NCBI RefSeq assembly: GCF_018413645.1
Contig: NZ_JAHCDA010000001.1
Location: forward strand, 1 to 64,000
DNA from: Roseococcus pinisoli
GTDB taxonomy: Bacteria > Pseudomonadota > Alphaproteobacteria > Acetobacterales > Acetobacteraceae
Reading direction: 5' to 3'
DNA length: 64,000 bases
A program made the position numbers and the translations under genes. The notes below the pieces were generated by a model, which saw only the letters and a list, made by a program, of their open reading frames with translations, was not told the origin of the DNA and made no database searches. Each line of letters begins with the position of its first letter. Positions within the stretch are counted from its first letter, which is position 1. Below are positions 41,808 to 51,259 of the stretch, piece by piece.

Positions 41808-43441
41808 CGCAGATCCAGCCGCGTGACGAGGCGGCGGGCCTCCGCGCCGACCGCGACCTCAAGCACGGGCAGAGGGCTCGCCTGGCCATAGGCGAGGCTT
41901 TCCATCCCTTCGACGAGGTTGAGGCGGAAGGGAGCGTCGGCCTCGACCGCGAGGCGCATCCGCCCCTCCACGCCTTCGGCCTTCAGCCGCCAGGCGCCGG
42001 GTGCGAGGCGCCAGCGCAGCACGGCCTCGGAAAAGGGGCCAGCGATGCGGTCCTCGACGCGGAAGCCCCTCGGTGTGGCCTGCAATTCGCGCGCATGGAA
42101 GCGGCCGCGCCGGTCCCGGACCCAGCCGCCGTTGGGCAGGACACCGGTCTCCGGCCAATGCGCGAACAGGAAGGGGCCCAGGCGCGGCATCTGGTCCTCG
42201 CCGTCGAAGCCGATGGTGTTGTGCGCCTTTGCGCCCTGAAAATAGAGGAGCCAGGCTGGGTCGGCGGGGTTGTAGGCGCCGGTGCCGCCGTCGCGCAGCA
42301 GGTTCTCCGGACCGTCCCAGAGGTCGAGATGGAGCAGGTCGGCATGGGCGGGCCGGAAGCGCAGCGGCCCCGTGCGGAGAATGGCGCGGGCCCGGCCATA
42401 ACGGCGGCCGAGGAAGCCGAGGCTGGTCCAGTCCCCGGCTTCCACCAGAAGTTCAACCGGCCCCCCAAGACCCATCGCCGCGCAGCCGGGATCGGCAGGC
42501 CAGCCGGCCGAAGCCCCGCAAAAGAGCCGCGCCGCCCTTTCCAGGCTGGCGCGGGCGTCGTCGGGCCCGGCGCCCGAGAGGTCGGCGAAGCACGAGCCGT
42601 CCTGATGGCCGAGGCGCGGCAAGGCGCCGGTCTCGGCGCAGGCCAGGCGATGCAGCCAGCGCGTCGCCGCCGCCATCAGTGCCAAGGTAAGCGGCGCGGC
42701 AGAGGGGCCGGACCAGCGCCGGCGCAGCCATTCGGCGGTGGCGACGACGTCCAGCAACAGGCGGTGATAGGCGGGACTCGGCTGGGCGAAGCTGCCGTCG
42801 GGCGCCACGAGCCGGGCGATCGCCGTGTCCAGCCGCCGCGCGCCCCGCCGCGTCATTCGCGTCTCACCCAGCGCCAGGCCGCAGACCAGCAGTCCCGCGG
42901 CCTCGGAGACGGGATGGTTGTTGTCCTGCGCCAGCGCATAGGCGGGGTTGGCCGCGATGCGCCGGGCCAGCAGCCGCATGACCGCCACGTCCGGCCTGCC
43001 GCCGCCCAAGGCCGCGGCCAAGGCGAGGTGCAGCGCGCGCAACGCCGCCTCCTGGCCGCAGGCCCAGTTCGGGCCACGATAGGGCGGATTTGCCGCGAAC
43101 CAGTCGGCGAGGAATTCCGGGAGGCGCGCGCCCTCCTCGGCCAAGGCGAGCCGCGGCAACTCTGCCCAGCGGTTGGCTTCCCAGACCGGGCGGATGTCGG
43201 GCCCGCCCATCGGCCGGAGGCGCGCCGCGGGCAGGTGAGGATCGAAGCCCTCGGCCGGCGGCGCCGCGATCCGCGGCACAGGAAGCGTCGGGGGGAGCGG
43301 CCGGTCCCGCAGCCGAAGGCCCGTCCGGAGGCGGGCCAAGGGTCCGCGCCCGATCAGCGATAGCACGACGGCCCTGGCCCCCAGCCGCCGCGCCACATCC
43401 AGCCAGGACTTCGCTTTGCACGAATGCACGCGAGTAATCAT
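41804..43441 (-). CDS. heparinase II/III family protein
   Basis: A 545-residue protein matching heparinase II/III-like polysaccharide lyases found in exopolysaccharide loci. It has an N-terminal alpha/alpha toroid (residues about 90-320, with NNHPVSEAAGLLVCGLAL) and a C-terminal beta-sandwich starting near GAKAHNTIGFDGEDQMPR. I see no obvious signal peptide, which is common in this subgroup. It may trim or modify the locus polymer. First gene of the minus-strand operon, divergent from the export gene. Confidence 0.85.
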   Translation of the reverse strand: MITRVHSCKAKSWLDVARRLGARAVVLSLIGRGPLARLRTGLRLRDRPLPPTLPVPRIAAPPAEGFDPHLPAARLRPMGGPDIRPVWEANRWAELPRLALAEEGARLPEFLADWFAANPPYRGPNWACGQEAALRALHLALAAALGGGRPDVAVMRLLARRIAANPAYALAQDNNHPVSEAAGLLVCGLALGETRMTRRGARRLDTAIARLVAPDGSFAQPSPAYHRLLLDVVATAEWLRRRWSGPSAAPLTLALMAAATRWLHRLACAETGALPRLGHQDGSCFADLSGAGPDDARASLERAARLFCGASAGWPADPGCAAMGLGGPVELLVEAGDWTSLGFLGRRYGRARAILRTGPLRFRPAHADLLHLDLWDGPENLLRDGGTGAYNPADPAWLLYFQGAKAHNTIGFDGEDQMPRLGPFLFAHWPETGVLPNGGWVRDRRGRFHARELQATPRGFRVEDRIAGPFSEAVLRWRLAPGAWRLKAEGVEGRMRLAVEADAPFRLNLVEGMESLAYGQASPLPVLEVAVGAEARRLVTRLDLR

Positions 43442-43505
43442 CGATCCATATTGAAACTATTCGCCCGTTAAGTTCACATAAATAAAATAACGAGGGAGAA
43501 TATTA
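43442..43505. promoter_or_regulatory. AT-rich divergent promoter of the exopolysaccharide locus
   Basis: This 64-base gap and the first codons of the export gene are very AT-rich (for example AAATAAAATAACG), unlike the GC-rich surroundings. It must hold promoters for both arms of the locus. A GAGGGAG ribosome binding site precedes the GTG at 43506. Confidence 0.5.
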
Positions 43506-46307
43506 GTGAGATATAATAATATTCCCTCGATTTATTTTCATGTTGCCTGCCTTTTGGCCCCATTGCTTGGCCTTCCAACCTCCGCCCTGGCCCAGCCTCC
43601 CTCCACCACCCTGCTGGCTCCCCCGACCCTGCCTTCGATCCTCCCGGGCGGCGGCGCCATTCCGACCCTCCCGCCCAGCGCCCAGCAGGAGATCCTGCAG
43701 CGGCTCCTGGATGCCGGCGCTGGCCGGCCGCTCGGTGGATCGCCCGGCACGAGCTGGCCATTACCCCCTGCCGCCCAGGCGCCTTTGCCATTGCAGGCCC
43801 CTGCCCTGCCCGCGCCGTCGATCGAGGAGCCGCTCTCGCCGGTCGAGCGCTTCTTCGCCAATCGCCTGACACAGCCCCTCCGCCAGTTCGGGTACGAGAC
43901 CTTCCGCTCCGGCCCCGGCAGCGGCCCGGTCGGCAATGCCTTCGGCAGCGTGCCCGAGGACTACATGATCGGCCGCGACGACGAGCTGGTGATCGCGCTC
44001 CGCGGCCGCGCGCGGCAGAACCTCACCCTGCGCGTGACGCGGGAGGGCCTGCTCCTCCTGCCCGACCTTCCGCCCATCGCCGCCGCCGGCCGTACCCTGC
44101 GCGACCTGCGCGCGGAGCTGGAGCAGCGGGCCCAACGGGAGCTCGCCGGCTCCGAGGTCTTTGTCTCGCTGGGCCAGATGCGGCAGGTCACCGTCTTCGT
44201 GGGAGGCGAGGTGACGCGCCCTGGCGTCGTCACCCTCTCGCCGCTGGCCAATGTGCTGGACGCGCTGGTGGCTGCGAGCGGCGTGCGCAAGTCGGGAACC
44301 TTGCGCGCCGTCCGCGTCGAGGGCCCGAACGGCCGCCGCAGCGTGGACCTCTATCCCGTCATCGCGGGCGAGGGCACGGCCCCCGATCTCACCCTACGCG
44401 AAGGTGAGCGCATCCTGGTGCCACCGATCGGCGGCGTCGTCGCGCTGGGGGGCGAGGTGTCCCGCCCCGCGATCTACGAGCTCCCGGCCGGGGGCGCGCC
44501 GGCGCCGCTCGGCACCCTGCTGCGCCTGGCCGGCGATGCGCTGCGACCCAGCGGCAACCGCTACCTGCTGGAAAGCACCGATGCCGAAGGCCGCCGCGCC
44601 TTCCGCGAGATCTCGCTCACCACGCCGCTGCGCCGGGGCGACGCGCTTCTGGTCCAGCCGGGCTCCGACGTGCAGTCCCAGCAGCTCCGCCTCTCCGGGC
44701 ATGTGGTGCAGCCGACGACCCGCGCGGCCGGCGGCCGCGGCTCCACGCTGCGCGGGCTGCTGGCGGATTCGCGCCTGGTCCGCCCCGATCCCTATCCCCG
44801 GATGGGCGTGGTGCTGCGGGTCGAGGCGCGCAGCCGGGGACGCAGCTTCCAGCCCTTCGACCTCGCGGCCATGCTCCAGGGCCGCGCCAACCTGCCGCTC
44901 GCCGAGGGGGACGACGTCATCGTCCTGGCCCTCGCCGATATCCACTGGCTTTCCGGACCGACCGTGCAGCGCGCCCTGCGGGGCGAGACGGAGGGCGCCG
45001 CGTTGCAGGCCGCGCTCCCCGTCGCGCTACCGCAGCCGCGCGGCGCAGCACCGATCGCGCCGCCCCAGGGCTTTGCGGGCCCGCCCGCCGCGAGCGGCGC
45101 CGGTCCCTCGGCGGGGCTCGACTGCCCGGCCCTGACGCAGCTCGCGACCGCCGCGCGCTCCTCGCCGCAGCGCTTCGGCCATGCGCGCATCGCCGGCTTC
45201 GCCGATCTCGGCGCCACGCCCTGCCCGCAGGTCTTCCTCGACTATCCGACGCTGCTTGCCTTCCTGCTCGACCATGCCGTGATGCTGATCGGCGAGGCGC
45301 GGCTGCCCGGCCTCTACCCGATCATCGACGATACCGGGCTCGACGCCGTGCTGGCGGTCGCCGGCGGCGTCACCGACACGGCCGACCTCTCCTCCGTCGA
45401 GCTTTCGCGCGAGCCTACGGAGCAGGCGGCCGCCATCCCCCTCAGCCGCAGCCTGCTTGACCTGCGCAGCCGCAACTTCGCCGCCGTGCGCCTCTCGCCG
45501 CGCGACGGCATCCGTATCCCGCGCGGCTTCCGCGACCGCGATACGGGCGCCGTCTCGTTGCTCGGCGAGTTCCAGCGGCCGGGCAGCTACGACATCCGCC
45601 GCGGCGAGCGCCTGTCGGAGATCATCGCCCGTGCCGGCGGCCTCACGCCCCAGGCCTATCCCTATGGGGCCGTCTTCACGCGGGAGAGCGTGCGCAACCG
45701 CCAGCAGGAGGGCTTCCAGCGCACCGCGCGCGAGATGGAGCAGGGGCTGATGCAGGTCGCGGCCGGGCAGGCGGTGGTCGGCACGCGAGGCGGCACGGAT
45801 ATCTCGGGCGCCGTCGCGGCCGGGCGCGAGATGGCGGCCGCGCTGCGCGAGGCCCGCGCCGCCGGACGCATGGTGGTGGAGGCCAATCCCGTGATCCTGG
45901 CCGGGCGCCCGGAGCTCGATGTCCTGCTGGAGCCGGGCGACCTCATCCTCATGCCCAAGCGCCCGAACGAGGTGACGGTGGTGGGATCCGTCCAGAACCC
46001 CGGCAGCCTGCAATTCACGACGGGCTGGCGCGCCGGGCACTACGTCCAGGCCTCGGGCGGGGCGCAGCGCTTCGCCGACCAGGGGCGAGCCTTCATCGTC
46101 CTGCCCAACGGGACCTCCGCGCCGGCGGGGCTCGGCGCCTGGCAGCAGGGCGGGCCACCCGTGCCGCCGGGCAGCCTCGTGATCGTGCCGAACGATCCCT
46201 CGCCCTTCGAGCGCTGGGGCTTCCTGCGCGACATGACGCAGCTGGCCAGCCAGGTCGCGATCTCGGCCGCGGCGCTGGCCGTCATCGCCCGCGGGAGCGG
46301 GAACTGA
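43506..46307 (+). CDS. polysaccharide export outer-membrane protein with about six SLBB-like units
   Basis: A 933-residue periplasmic/outer-membrane export protein, over twice the Wza length. GTG start, Sec signal ending near residue 30, then a Pro-rich spacer. A Poly_export domain lies at about residues 150-240 (GNAFGSVPEDYMIGRDDELVIAL). A series of SLBB-like units follows (VFVGGEVTRPGVV, VALGGEVSRPAIYEL, RLSGHVVQPT, MLIGEARLPGLYPI, SLLGEFQRPGSYDI, TVVGSVQNPGSLQF). The C-terminal hydrophobic segment could be the outer-membrane helix. The yjbH-like gene follows after 20 bases. Confidence 0.88.
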   Translation: MRYNNIPSIYFHVACLLAPLLGLPTSALAQPPSTTLLAPPTLPSILPGGGAIPTLPPSAQQEILQRLLDAGAGRPLGGSPGTSWPLPPAAQAPLPLQAPALPAPSIEEPLSPVERFFANRLTQPLRQFGYETFRSGPGSGPVGNAFGSVPEDYMIGRDDELVIALRGRARQNLTLRVTREGLLLLPDLPPIAAAGRTLRDLRAELEQRAQRELAGSEVFVSLGQMRQVTVFVGGEVTRPGVVTLSPLANVLDALVAASGVRKSGTLRAVRVEGPNGRRSVDLYPVIAGEGTAPDLTLREGERILVPPIGGVVALGGEVSRPAIYELPAGGAPAPLGTLLRLAGDALRPSGNRYLLESTDAEGRRAFREISLTTPLRRGDALLVQPGSDVQSQQLRLSGHVVQPTTRAAGGRGSTLRGLLADSRLVRPDPYPRMGVVLRVEARSRGRSFQPFDLAAMLQGRANLPLAEGDDVIVLALADIHWLSGPTVQRALRGETEGAALQAALPVALPQPRGAAPIAPPQGFAGPPAASGAGPSAGLDCPALTQLATAARSSPQRFGHARIAGFADLGATPCPQVFLDYPTLLAFLLDHAVMLIGEARLPGLYPIIDDTGLDAVLAVAGGVTDTADLSSVELSREPTEQAAAIPLSRSLLDLRSRNFAAVRLSPRDGIRIPRGFRDRDTGAVSLLGEFQRPGSYDIRRGERLSEIIARAGGLTPQAYPYGAVFTRESVRNRQQEGFQRTAREMEQGLMQVAAGQAVVGTRGGTDISGAVAAGREMAAALREARAAGRMVVEANPVILAGRPELDVLLEPGDLILMPKRPNEVTVVGSVQNPGSLQFTTGWRAGHYVQASGGAQRFADQGRAFIVLPNGTSAPAGLGAWQQGGPPVPPGSLVIVPNDPSPFERWGFLRDMTQLASQVAISAAALAVIARGSGN

Positions 46308-46327
46308 AGAGGCCTTCCGCGCCCGCG

Positions 46328-48571
46328 ATGCCGCCCCTCGACCGCCTGGCGATGCCCTTCTTCCTGGCGTCGGCGCTGGCCGCCGCGCCGGCCTGGGCCT
46401 TCGACGAGGTTCCGGCCACCGGCTCCAATTTCGGCCGCGTCGGGCTGATCGAGATGCCCAATGCCCGCTTCCGGCCGGACGGCACGATCGAGGCCGGCCT
46501 CGCCCTGCGGCGGCAGCGCAACTTCTGGTTCGTGAACTTCCAGGCCCTCCCCTTCCTGGAGACCACCTTCCGCATCACCGACCGGCTCAACGGCACCACC
46601 GGCCGGGGCACCACCACCGACCGCGCCTTCGACCTGAAGCTGCGTCTCTGGGAGGAGAATGCCTGGCGCCCGGCGCTGGCCGTGGGCCTGCAGGACGTCA
46701 TCGGCACGGGCCTCTACCAGGGCGAATACCTCGTCGCCTCAAAGCGCTTCTGGTCGGTGGATGCGACGCTCGGCCTCGGCTGGGGGCGGCTGGCCACCGG
46801 CAACGATCTCCGCAATCCGCTGAGCTACGGCAATTCCTACTTCCGCTCCCGCCCGCGCGAGGTCGGCCAGGGCGGCACCGTCGCGCTGAACAGCCTGTTC
46901 CGCGGGCGAAGCGCCGGCATCTTCGCCGGGCTCGAATGGTCCGTCCCGCCCATTCCCACGCCGCTCGGCGAGATCGAGGGGCTGCGCGCCAAGATCGAGT
47001 ATTCGGCCGACCGTCTCCGCGACGAGCGCGGCGGCTACCCGGCCCGGATCGCGGGCCTGCGCGGCGAGGCCGCGAGCCGGGTGAATCTCGGCCTGAACTG
47101 GCAGCCCAACCGGCATGTCGATGTCGGCCTCTCCTTCGTGCACGGGACGGACCTGCTGCTCCGCGCCTCGCTGCGGCTGCATCCCGACGCGCCGCCGGAG
47201 CTGCCGCGCCAGCCGCCGCCGCCGATGTACCCGCGGCCCAATCCCGTGGCGGAGACCCTGGATCCCCCGCCCTCGCCGCGCCCCACCCTGCGCGAACGCG
47301 TGATGCAGGCCGCCTTCGGCTACGAAGGCACGCTGCGCCCCGGCACCGACGATCGGGAGGGCCGGGCCGGCCGCAACGCCGCCCTCGCCCGACACCTGTT
47401 CCCCGCGCTGCGCGCGGCGGGCTTCCTGCCCATCGCCTTCGACCTGCGCGGCGCCGAGGCGCATGTCACCGTCTCCGGCGGGCGCTACCGCACGCTCGCC
47501 CAGGTGACCGGGCGCGTGGTGCGCGCGGCCCAGCCCCTTCTGCCCCCGGAAGTGGAGCGCTTGCACCTCACCTGGAAGCGCGACGGCGTGGTGGTGGCGC
47601 GGCTCGTCACGCTGCGCGAGGCCTTCGAGAACCAGGCCCGCCATCACGGCAGCGCGGAGGAGATCCTGCAGGCGACGCAGCTCCTGCCCGCCTTTCCGGA
47701 GGCGAGCGGCACGGCGATCCGGACCGTGCCGCCCCGCCTCTCCTGGGGTATCGCGCCGACGCTGAACCTCCAGGTCGGCGATGCGCAGACCTCGCTGCGC
47801 TGGCAGGCGGGCGTCGCCGCCGGCGGGCGGCTGGAGTTCGGCTGGAACACCGCCCTGGCGGGCAGCGTCGGGCAGAGGATCGCCGGCAATCTCGACGGCG
47901 GCCTGCCGAGCGACAGCCGGCTGCCGCATGTCCGCAGCGACTTCGCCCGCTATGCCCGGACAACCCAGCCCACAATCCCGGCGCTGTATCTGGAGCGGAT
48001 CTGGAACCCGGTGCCCGACCTCTTCGCCCGCGTCACGGCCGGCCTGCTCGAGCCCATGTTCGGCGGCGCCTCGGCCGAGTTGCTGTGGCGGCCGTACAAC
48101 CGCTCCTGGGCGATCGGGCTCGATGTGAACTACGTGGCCCAGCGCGACTACAAGCAGCGCTTCGGCGCGCTGGGCTATTCGGTCGCGACGGGGCATGCCT
48201 CGCTCTATGCCGACCTGCCGGTCTGGAACCTCTACACGGTGCTGCGCGCGGGGCGTTACCTGGCCGGCGACTGGGGCGGGACGATCGAGGTCGGCCGGCG
48301 CTTCGACAGCGGGATCGAGGTCGGCGGCTTCGCGAGCTTCACCAATGTCCGCAGCCGCGACTTCGGCGAGGGAAGCTTCGACAAGGGCATCTATATCCGC
48401 ATCCCCTTCGACTTCTTCGGCATCGGCACGCGCAACCGCGCCTCCGCCAGCTTCCGGCCGGTGCAGCGCGACGGCGGCCAGCGGCTCGCGGTCGACAATC
48501 CGTTGTGGGAGGTGTCGCGCGACGGGCGCGACGACGCCCTGCGGCGCGGCTACGAGTGGTTTGCAAGGTAG
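46328..48571 (+). CDS. YjbH domain-containing outer-membrane protein
   Basis: A 747-residue protein of the YjbH/GfcD family, predicted outer-membrane beta-barrel partners of exopolysaccharide secretion. A Sec signal peptide ends near residue 24, followed by ATGSNFGRVGLIEMPNARF and FQALPFLETTFRITDR, typical of the family start. A Pro-rich linker lies near residues 290-320. The C-terminal half ends in beta-rich barrel sequence with GGTIEVGRRFDSGIEVGGFASF. It is probably cotranscribed with the exporter. Confidence 0.85.
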   Translation: MPPLDRLAMPFFLASALAAAPAWAFDEVPATGSNFGRVGLIEMPNARFRPDGTIEAGLALRRQRNFWFVNFQALPFLETTFRITDRLNGTTGRGTTTDRAFDLKLRLWEENAWRPALAVGLQDVIGTGLYQGEYLVASKRFWSVDATLGLGWGRLATGNDLRNPLSYGNSYFRSRPREVGQGGTVALNSLFRGRSAGIFAGLEWSVPPIPTPLGEIEGLRAKIEYSADRLRDERGGYPARIAGLRGEAASRVNLGLNWQPNRHVDVGLSFVHGTDLLLRASLRLHPDAPPELPRQPPPPMYPRPNPVAETLDPPPSPRPTLRERVMQAAFGYEGTLRPGTDDREGRAGRNAALARHLFPALRAAGFLPIAFDLRGAEAHVTVSGGRYRTLAQVTGRVVRAAQPLLPPEVERLHLTWKRDGVVVARLVTLREAFENQARHHGSAEEILQATQLLPAFPEASGTAIRTVPPRLSWGIAPTLNLQVGDAQTSLRWQAGVAAGGRLEFGWNTALAGSVGQRIAGNLDGGLPSDSRLPHVRSDFARYARTTQPTIPALYLERIWNPVPDLFARVTAGLLEPMFGGASAELLWRPYNRSWAIGLDVNYVAQRDYKQRFGALGYSVATGHASLYADLPVWNLYTVLRAGRYLAGDWGGTIEVGRRFDSGIEVGGFASFTNVRSRDFGEGSFDKGIYIRIPFDFFGIGTRNRASASFRPVQRDGGQRLAVDNPLWEVSRDGRDDALRRGYEWFAR

Positions 48572-48635
48572 AACCGATGCCTTTGCGGCCTGGGACGGAT
48601 TGACCGCCCCCACCCGACCAGGACCATTCTGCGTC

Positions 48636-48917
48636 ATGCGAATCCTGCCGCCTCTCCTGCTTGCTTTCCTGATGGCCGGGTCGGCGACGGGCGGTGAGTT
48701 GCCGCGGGACGTCGCCGATTTCCTCGCGCGCCGCGACCGATGCGATCATTTTCGCGGCGAGGATTCCGTCGACCCGGCCCGGGCGGCGGACATCAGGCGG
48801 GCGCTGGTCGCGAATTGCCGTGGCACGGATGCCGAGCTGGCTCGCCTCAAACGCCGCCATGCCCGCGACCCCGCCATCCGCGCCCGCCTCCAGGCCTACG
48901 ACCCTCGTGTGGAATAG
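48636..48917 (+). CDS. small secreted protein of unknown function
   Basis: A 93-residue protein with a signal peptide (cleavage near ATG-GE, residues about 18-20). The mature core is LARRDRCDHFRGEDSVD, then RALVANCRGTDAELARLKRR, with two Cys that could form a disulfide. I recognise this as a small conserved proteobacterial family without assigned function. I start at the ATG at 48636, where the signal begins; the frame is open further upstream within the yjbH gene. Confidence 0.7.
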   Translation: MRILPPLLLAFLMAGSATGGELPRDVADFLARRDRCDHFRGEDSVDPARAADIRRALVANCRGTDAELARLKRRHARDPAIRARLQAYDPRVE

Positions 48918-48973
48918 GCCCGCGCGCAGCGCCCGCCTTCCTTCAGTCCACGACCTCCGGATGGAGATGCATC

Positions 48974-51199
48974 ATTTCCACTGAACCTCGTCCCCTGCGC
49001 GCCGCGCTCGGGCTCATCGCGCTGACCGTCCTGCTGCCGCTCGCCGTCCTCGGGCTGGGGCTGTGGGAGCAGCGGCGCAGCCAGGACGACCTGGCGCATT
49101 GGGAGATGCTGGTGGTGGGGGCGACCAAGGCCGTCTTCACCCTGGAAGCGCGGCCGCCCTCCGGCGATGGCAGGTTCGACAGCGGCACGCAGTTCCGTCG
49201 CAACGGCCACAACTATGTGGGTCCGATCGCGATTGCCCAGGCGCGCAAGGAGCTCGAGGATGTGGAATCGACCGCCTCGCTGATGCGCTGGCGCGCCGTG
49301 CTGCCGCCGGTCGTCATCCTCTGCGCCAGCCTCACGGCCGGGCTTTCGGCCTTCGTGCTCGTGACCACCGCGCTGCTTGGCTGGCTGGGCCGCCGGTCGC
49401 GCGACACGCTGGTGCGCGGCTTCTCCTTCGTCCGGCACATCCTGCCGCCGACCATGGGCGCGCAGGTGGTGCTGGTCGCGGTCGGCTTCGTCGCGGTCCT
49501 GCTCTTCGAATCCTCCGCCCTCCTGGCGGGTGAGGCCCTCTCCTCCGGCGGCGCCAAGGTGCTGGGCCTCGTGGTGGTGATGGTCGGCCTCAGCCTCTGG
49601 GGCGCCGCCAGTGCAGTGCTCCAGCTTCGCCGGACGATGGGTCTCTTCACGCCGGATCCGCTCGATATCCTCGGCCGGCCGATCTCGCCGGAGGAAGCGC
49701 CGGGCCTGTGGCACATCGTGGACGATCTGGCGAAGCGGCTGGGCGCGCTGAAGCCGGACAATGTCGTGATCGGCCTGGATGCCGGCTTCTTCGTGAGCTC
49801 CGGCCCGAAGTTGCTGCAGCCGGGCGGCGGCAGCCTGGGCGGGCGCACCCTTTATCTGCCGCTTCCCTACCTGGCGCTGCTGCGCCAGGACGAGGTCAGC
49901 GCCATCATCGGCCATGAGCTGGCGCATTTCGCCGGCGGCGACACGGAGTACAGCCTGCGCTTCCTGCCCATCTATGCGGGCGTCGGCCGCTCCCTGGAAG
50001 CGGTGGCATTGGCCGGCCTCGGCGCGGACGGGCGCATCTCGCCCCTGATGCGCCCCTCCCTGCGCCTCGGCGCCTTCGCGATGGACCGCTTCCACCTGGC
50101 CGTCCGGCACTGGAGCCGCCTGCGGGAATTCGCGGCCGATGCCGCCGGCGCGCAGGTCGTCTCCAACGCCGCCGCCGCGAGCGCCCTCGTGCGGAGCTCG
50201 GCGGCGGCACCGCGCATCGACGCCGCGCTGGGCGAGGCCTTCGGGCGTCCCGACGCCGCGCCGCCGGACCTCGTGGCCGCCATCGTCCGCGACAGTTTCG
50301 AGCACGGCCTGGACGACCCCTCGCCGCATCTGGAGGAAGCGCAGCCCCACCCCACCGACACCCATCCCCCGACGCGCCAGCGCATCGAGGCACTCGGCCA
50401 GAAGGCGGAGCCCGGCCTGCTCGCCGCCGCCGCCGCGCCGCCGCCACGGGATGCGCTCTCGCGCCTCGGCGCCTATTTCGCGGCGCCGGAGGCGATCTGC
50501 CGGGCCGCGACGGCGGATTACCTCCGGGTCGCGCGCGACGATGCCTCGGCACACCGCCAGGCGCTCGAGGCCGCCGTGGCGGAGGTGAGCCACGAGCCGG
50601 TCGTGCTGCGCGAGAACACCCGCCCGGGCGCCATTTTCCTTTTCGTCTTCGGCGGCATCCTGATCGCCATCGCCCTGACGCTGCTGGTCCTCGGCGTGCC
50701 GGGGACCACGGCGACGGAGGTCCGGTGGATCGCGGGCAGCGCCCTTATCCTGGGGCTCGTCTTCGCCGGGGCGGGCGTGCCGTATCTGCTGCGGGGCAGG
50801 AAGCCCTTCCTGACCCTCCGCCCCGACGACATCTCCATCGTCGGCCTCGATCGTCCGATCGCCTGGGAGCATGTGCTGCATGTCGAGATGACGCTGGGCC
50901 GCGGCGGCGTGGTGGCCCGCCTGCTGCTGCGGCGCGACGCCGCCCTGCCCGCCCGGCTGCCCCGCGCGCGGCGCGTGAAGGTGGATGCGGGCCATTACAG
51001 CGTGACGCTCACGGCCGTGCCGCCGCGCGACCTGAAGGCGGTGGGTTTTGCGGAGCTCATCGGCCGGTACCGGCAGGCCTATGAGGCGCGCCGCCTGCTG
51101 GCGTCGGTGCCGCCGAAGGGCGGCTCCCCGTGGGGCGTCGACGAAACGGACGAAACCCGGAAGATCAGCCCCTATTTCGGCGGCGGCCCGCAGGGCTGA
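48974..51199 (+). CDS. M48 family membrane zinc metallopeptidase, apparent non-ATG start
   Basis: About 741 residues with N-terminal membrane helices (about 10-30, 110-135, 160-185, 195-215). The zinc motif HELAH is at about 314-318 and a downstream REFAADAAGAQV motif supplies the third ligand. Two further helices and a C-terminal beta-rich domain follow. It is probably a membrane-protein quality-control protease of the HtpX/Ste24 type. No ATG, GTG or TTG lies near the first helix. An ATT at 48974 (then ACT GAA, STEPR) has GGAG seven bases upstream; ATC at 48971 is the alternative. See findings for the overlapping short leader. Confidence 0.82.
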   Translation: MSTEPRPLRAALGLIALTVLLPLAVLGLGLWEQRRSQDDLAHWEMLVVGATKAVFTLEARPPSGDGRFDSGTQFRRNGHNYVGPIAIAQARKELEDVESTASLMRWRAVLPPVVILCASLTAGLSAFVLVTTALLGWLGRRSRDTLVRGFSFVRHILPPTMGAQVVLVAVGFVAVLLFESSALLAGEALSSGGAKVLGLVVVMVGLSLWGAASAVLQLRRTMGLFTPDPLDILGRPISPEEAPGLWHIVDDLAKRLGALKPDNVVIGLDAGFFVSSGPKLLQPGGGSLGGRTLYLPLPYLALLRQDEVSAIIGHELAHFAGGDTEYSLRFLPIYAGVGRSLEAVALAGLGADGRISPLMRPSLRLGAFAMDRFHLAVRHWSRLREFAADAAGAQVVSNAAAASALVRSSAAAPRIDAALGEAFGRPDAAPPDLVAAIVRDSFEHGLDDPSPHLEEAQPHPTDTHPPTRQRIEALGQKAEPGLLAAAAAPPPRDALSRLGAYFAAPEAICRAATADYLRVARDDASAHRQALEAAVAEVSHEPVVLRENTRPGAIFLFVFGGILIAIALTLLVLGVPGTTATEVRWIAGSALILGLVFAGAGVPYLLRGRKPFLTLRPDDISIVGLDRPIAWEHVLHVEMTLGRGGVVARLLLRRDAALPARLPRARRVKVDAGHYSVTLTAVPPRDLKAVGFAELIGRYRQAYEARRLLASVPPKGGSPWGVDETDETRKISPYFGGGPQG

Positions 51200-51200
51200 G

Positions 51201-51227
51201 CCCTTCCGCCGCCGGGCGGCGGAAGGG
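51201..51227. terminator. strong hairpin after the M48 gene
   Basis: CCCTTCCGCCGCC and its complement flank a single G, a 27-base nearly perfect inverted repeat starting 2 bases after the M48 stop. It can serve both the M48 gene and the convergent cupin gene. Confidence 0.6.
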
Positions 51228-51235
51228 AACAAGGT

Positions 51236-51254
51236 CCGGGGGCAGCGCCCCCGG
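51236..51254. terminator. second hairpin before the cupin gene end
   Basis: CCGGGGGC/GCCCCCGG with an AGC loop lies 6 bases past the convergent cupin stop codon. From memory, similar CCGGGGGC...GCCCCCGG elements recur in related genomes, so it may be a dispersed repeat; this is unverified. Confidence 0.5.
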
Positions 51255-51259
51255 CCCGG

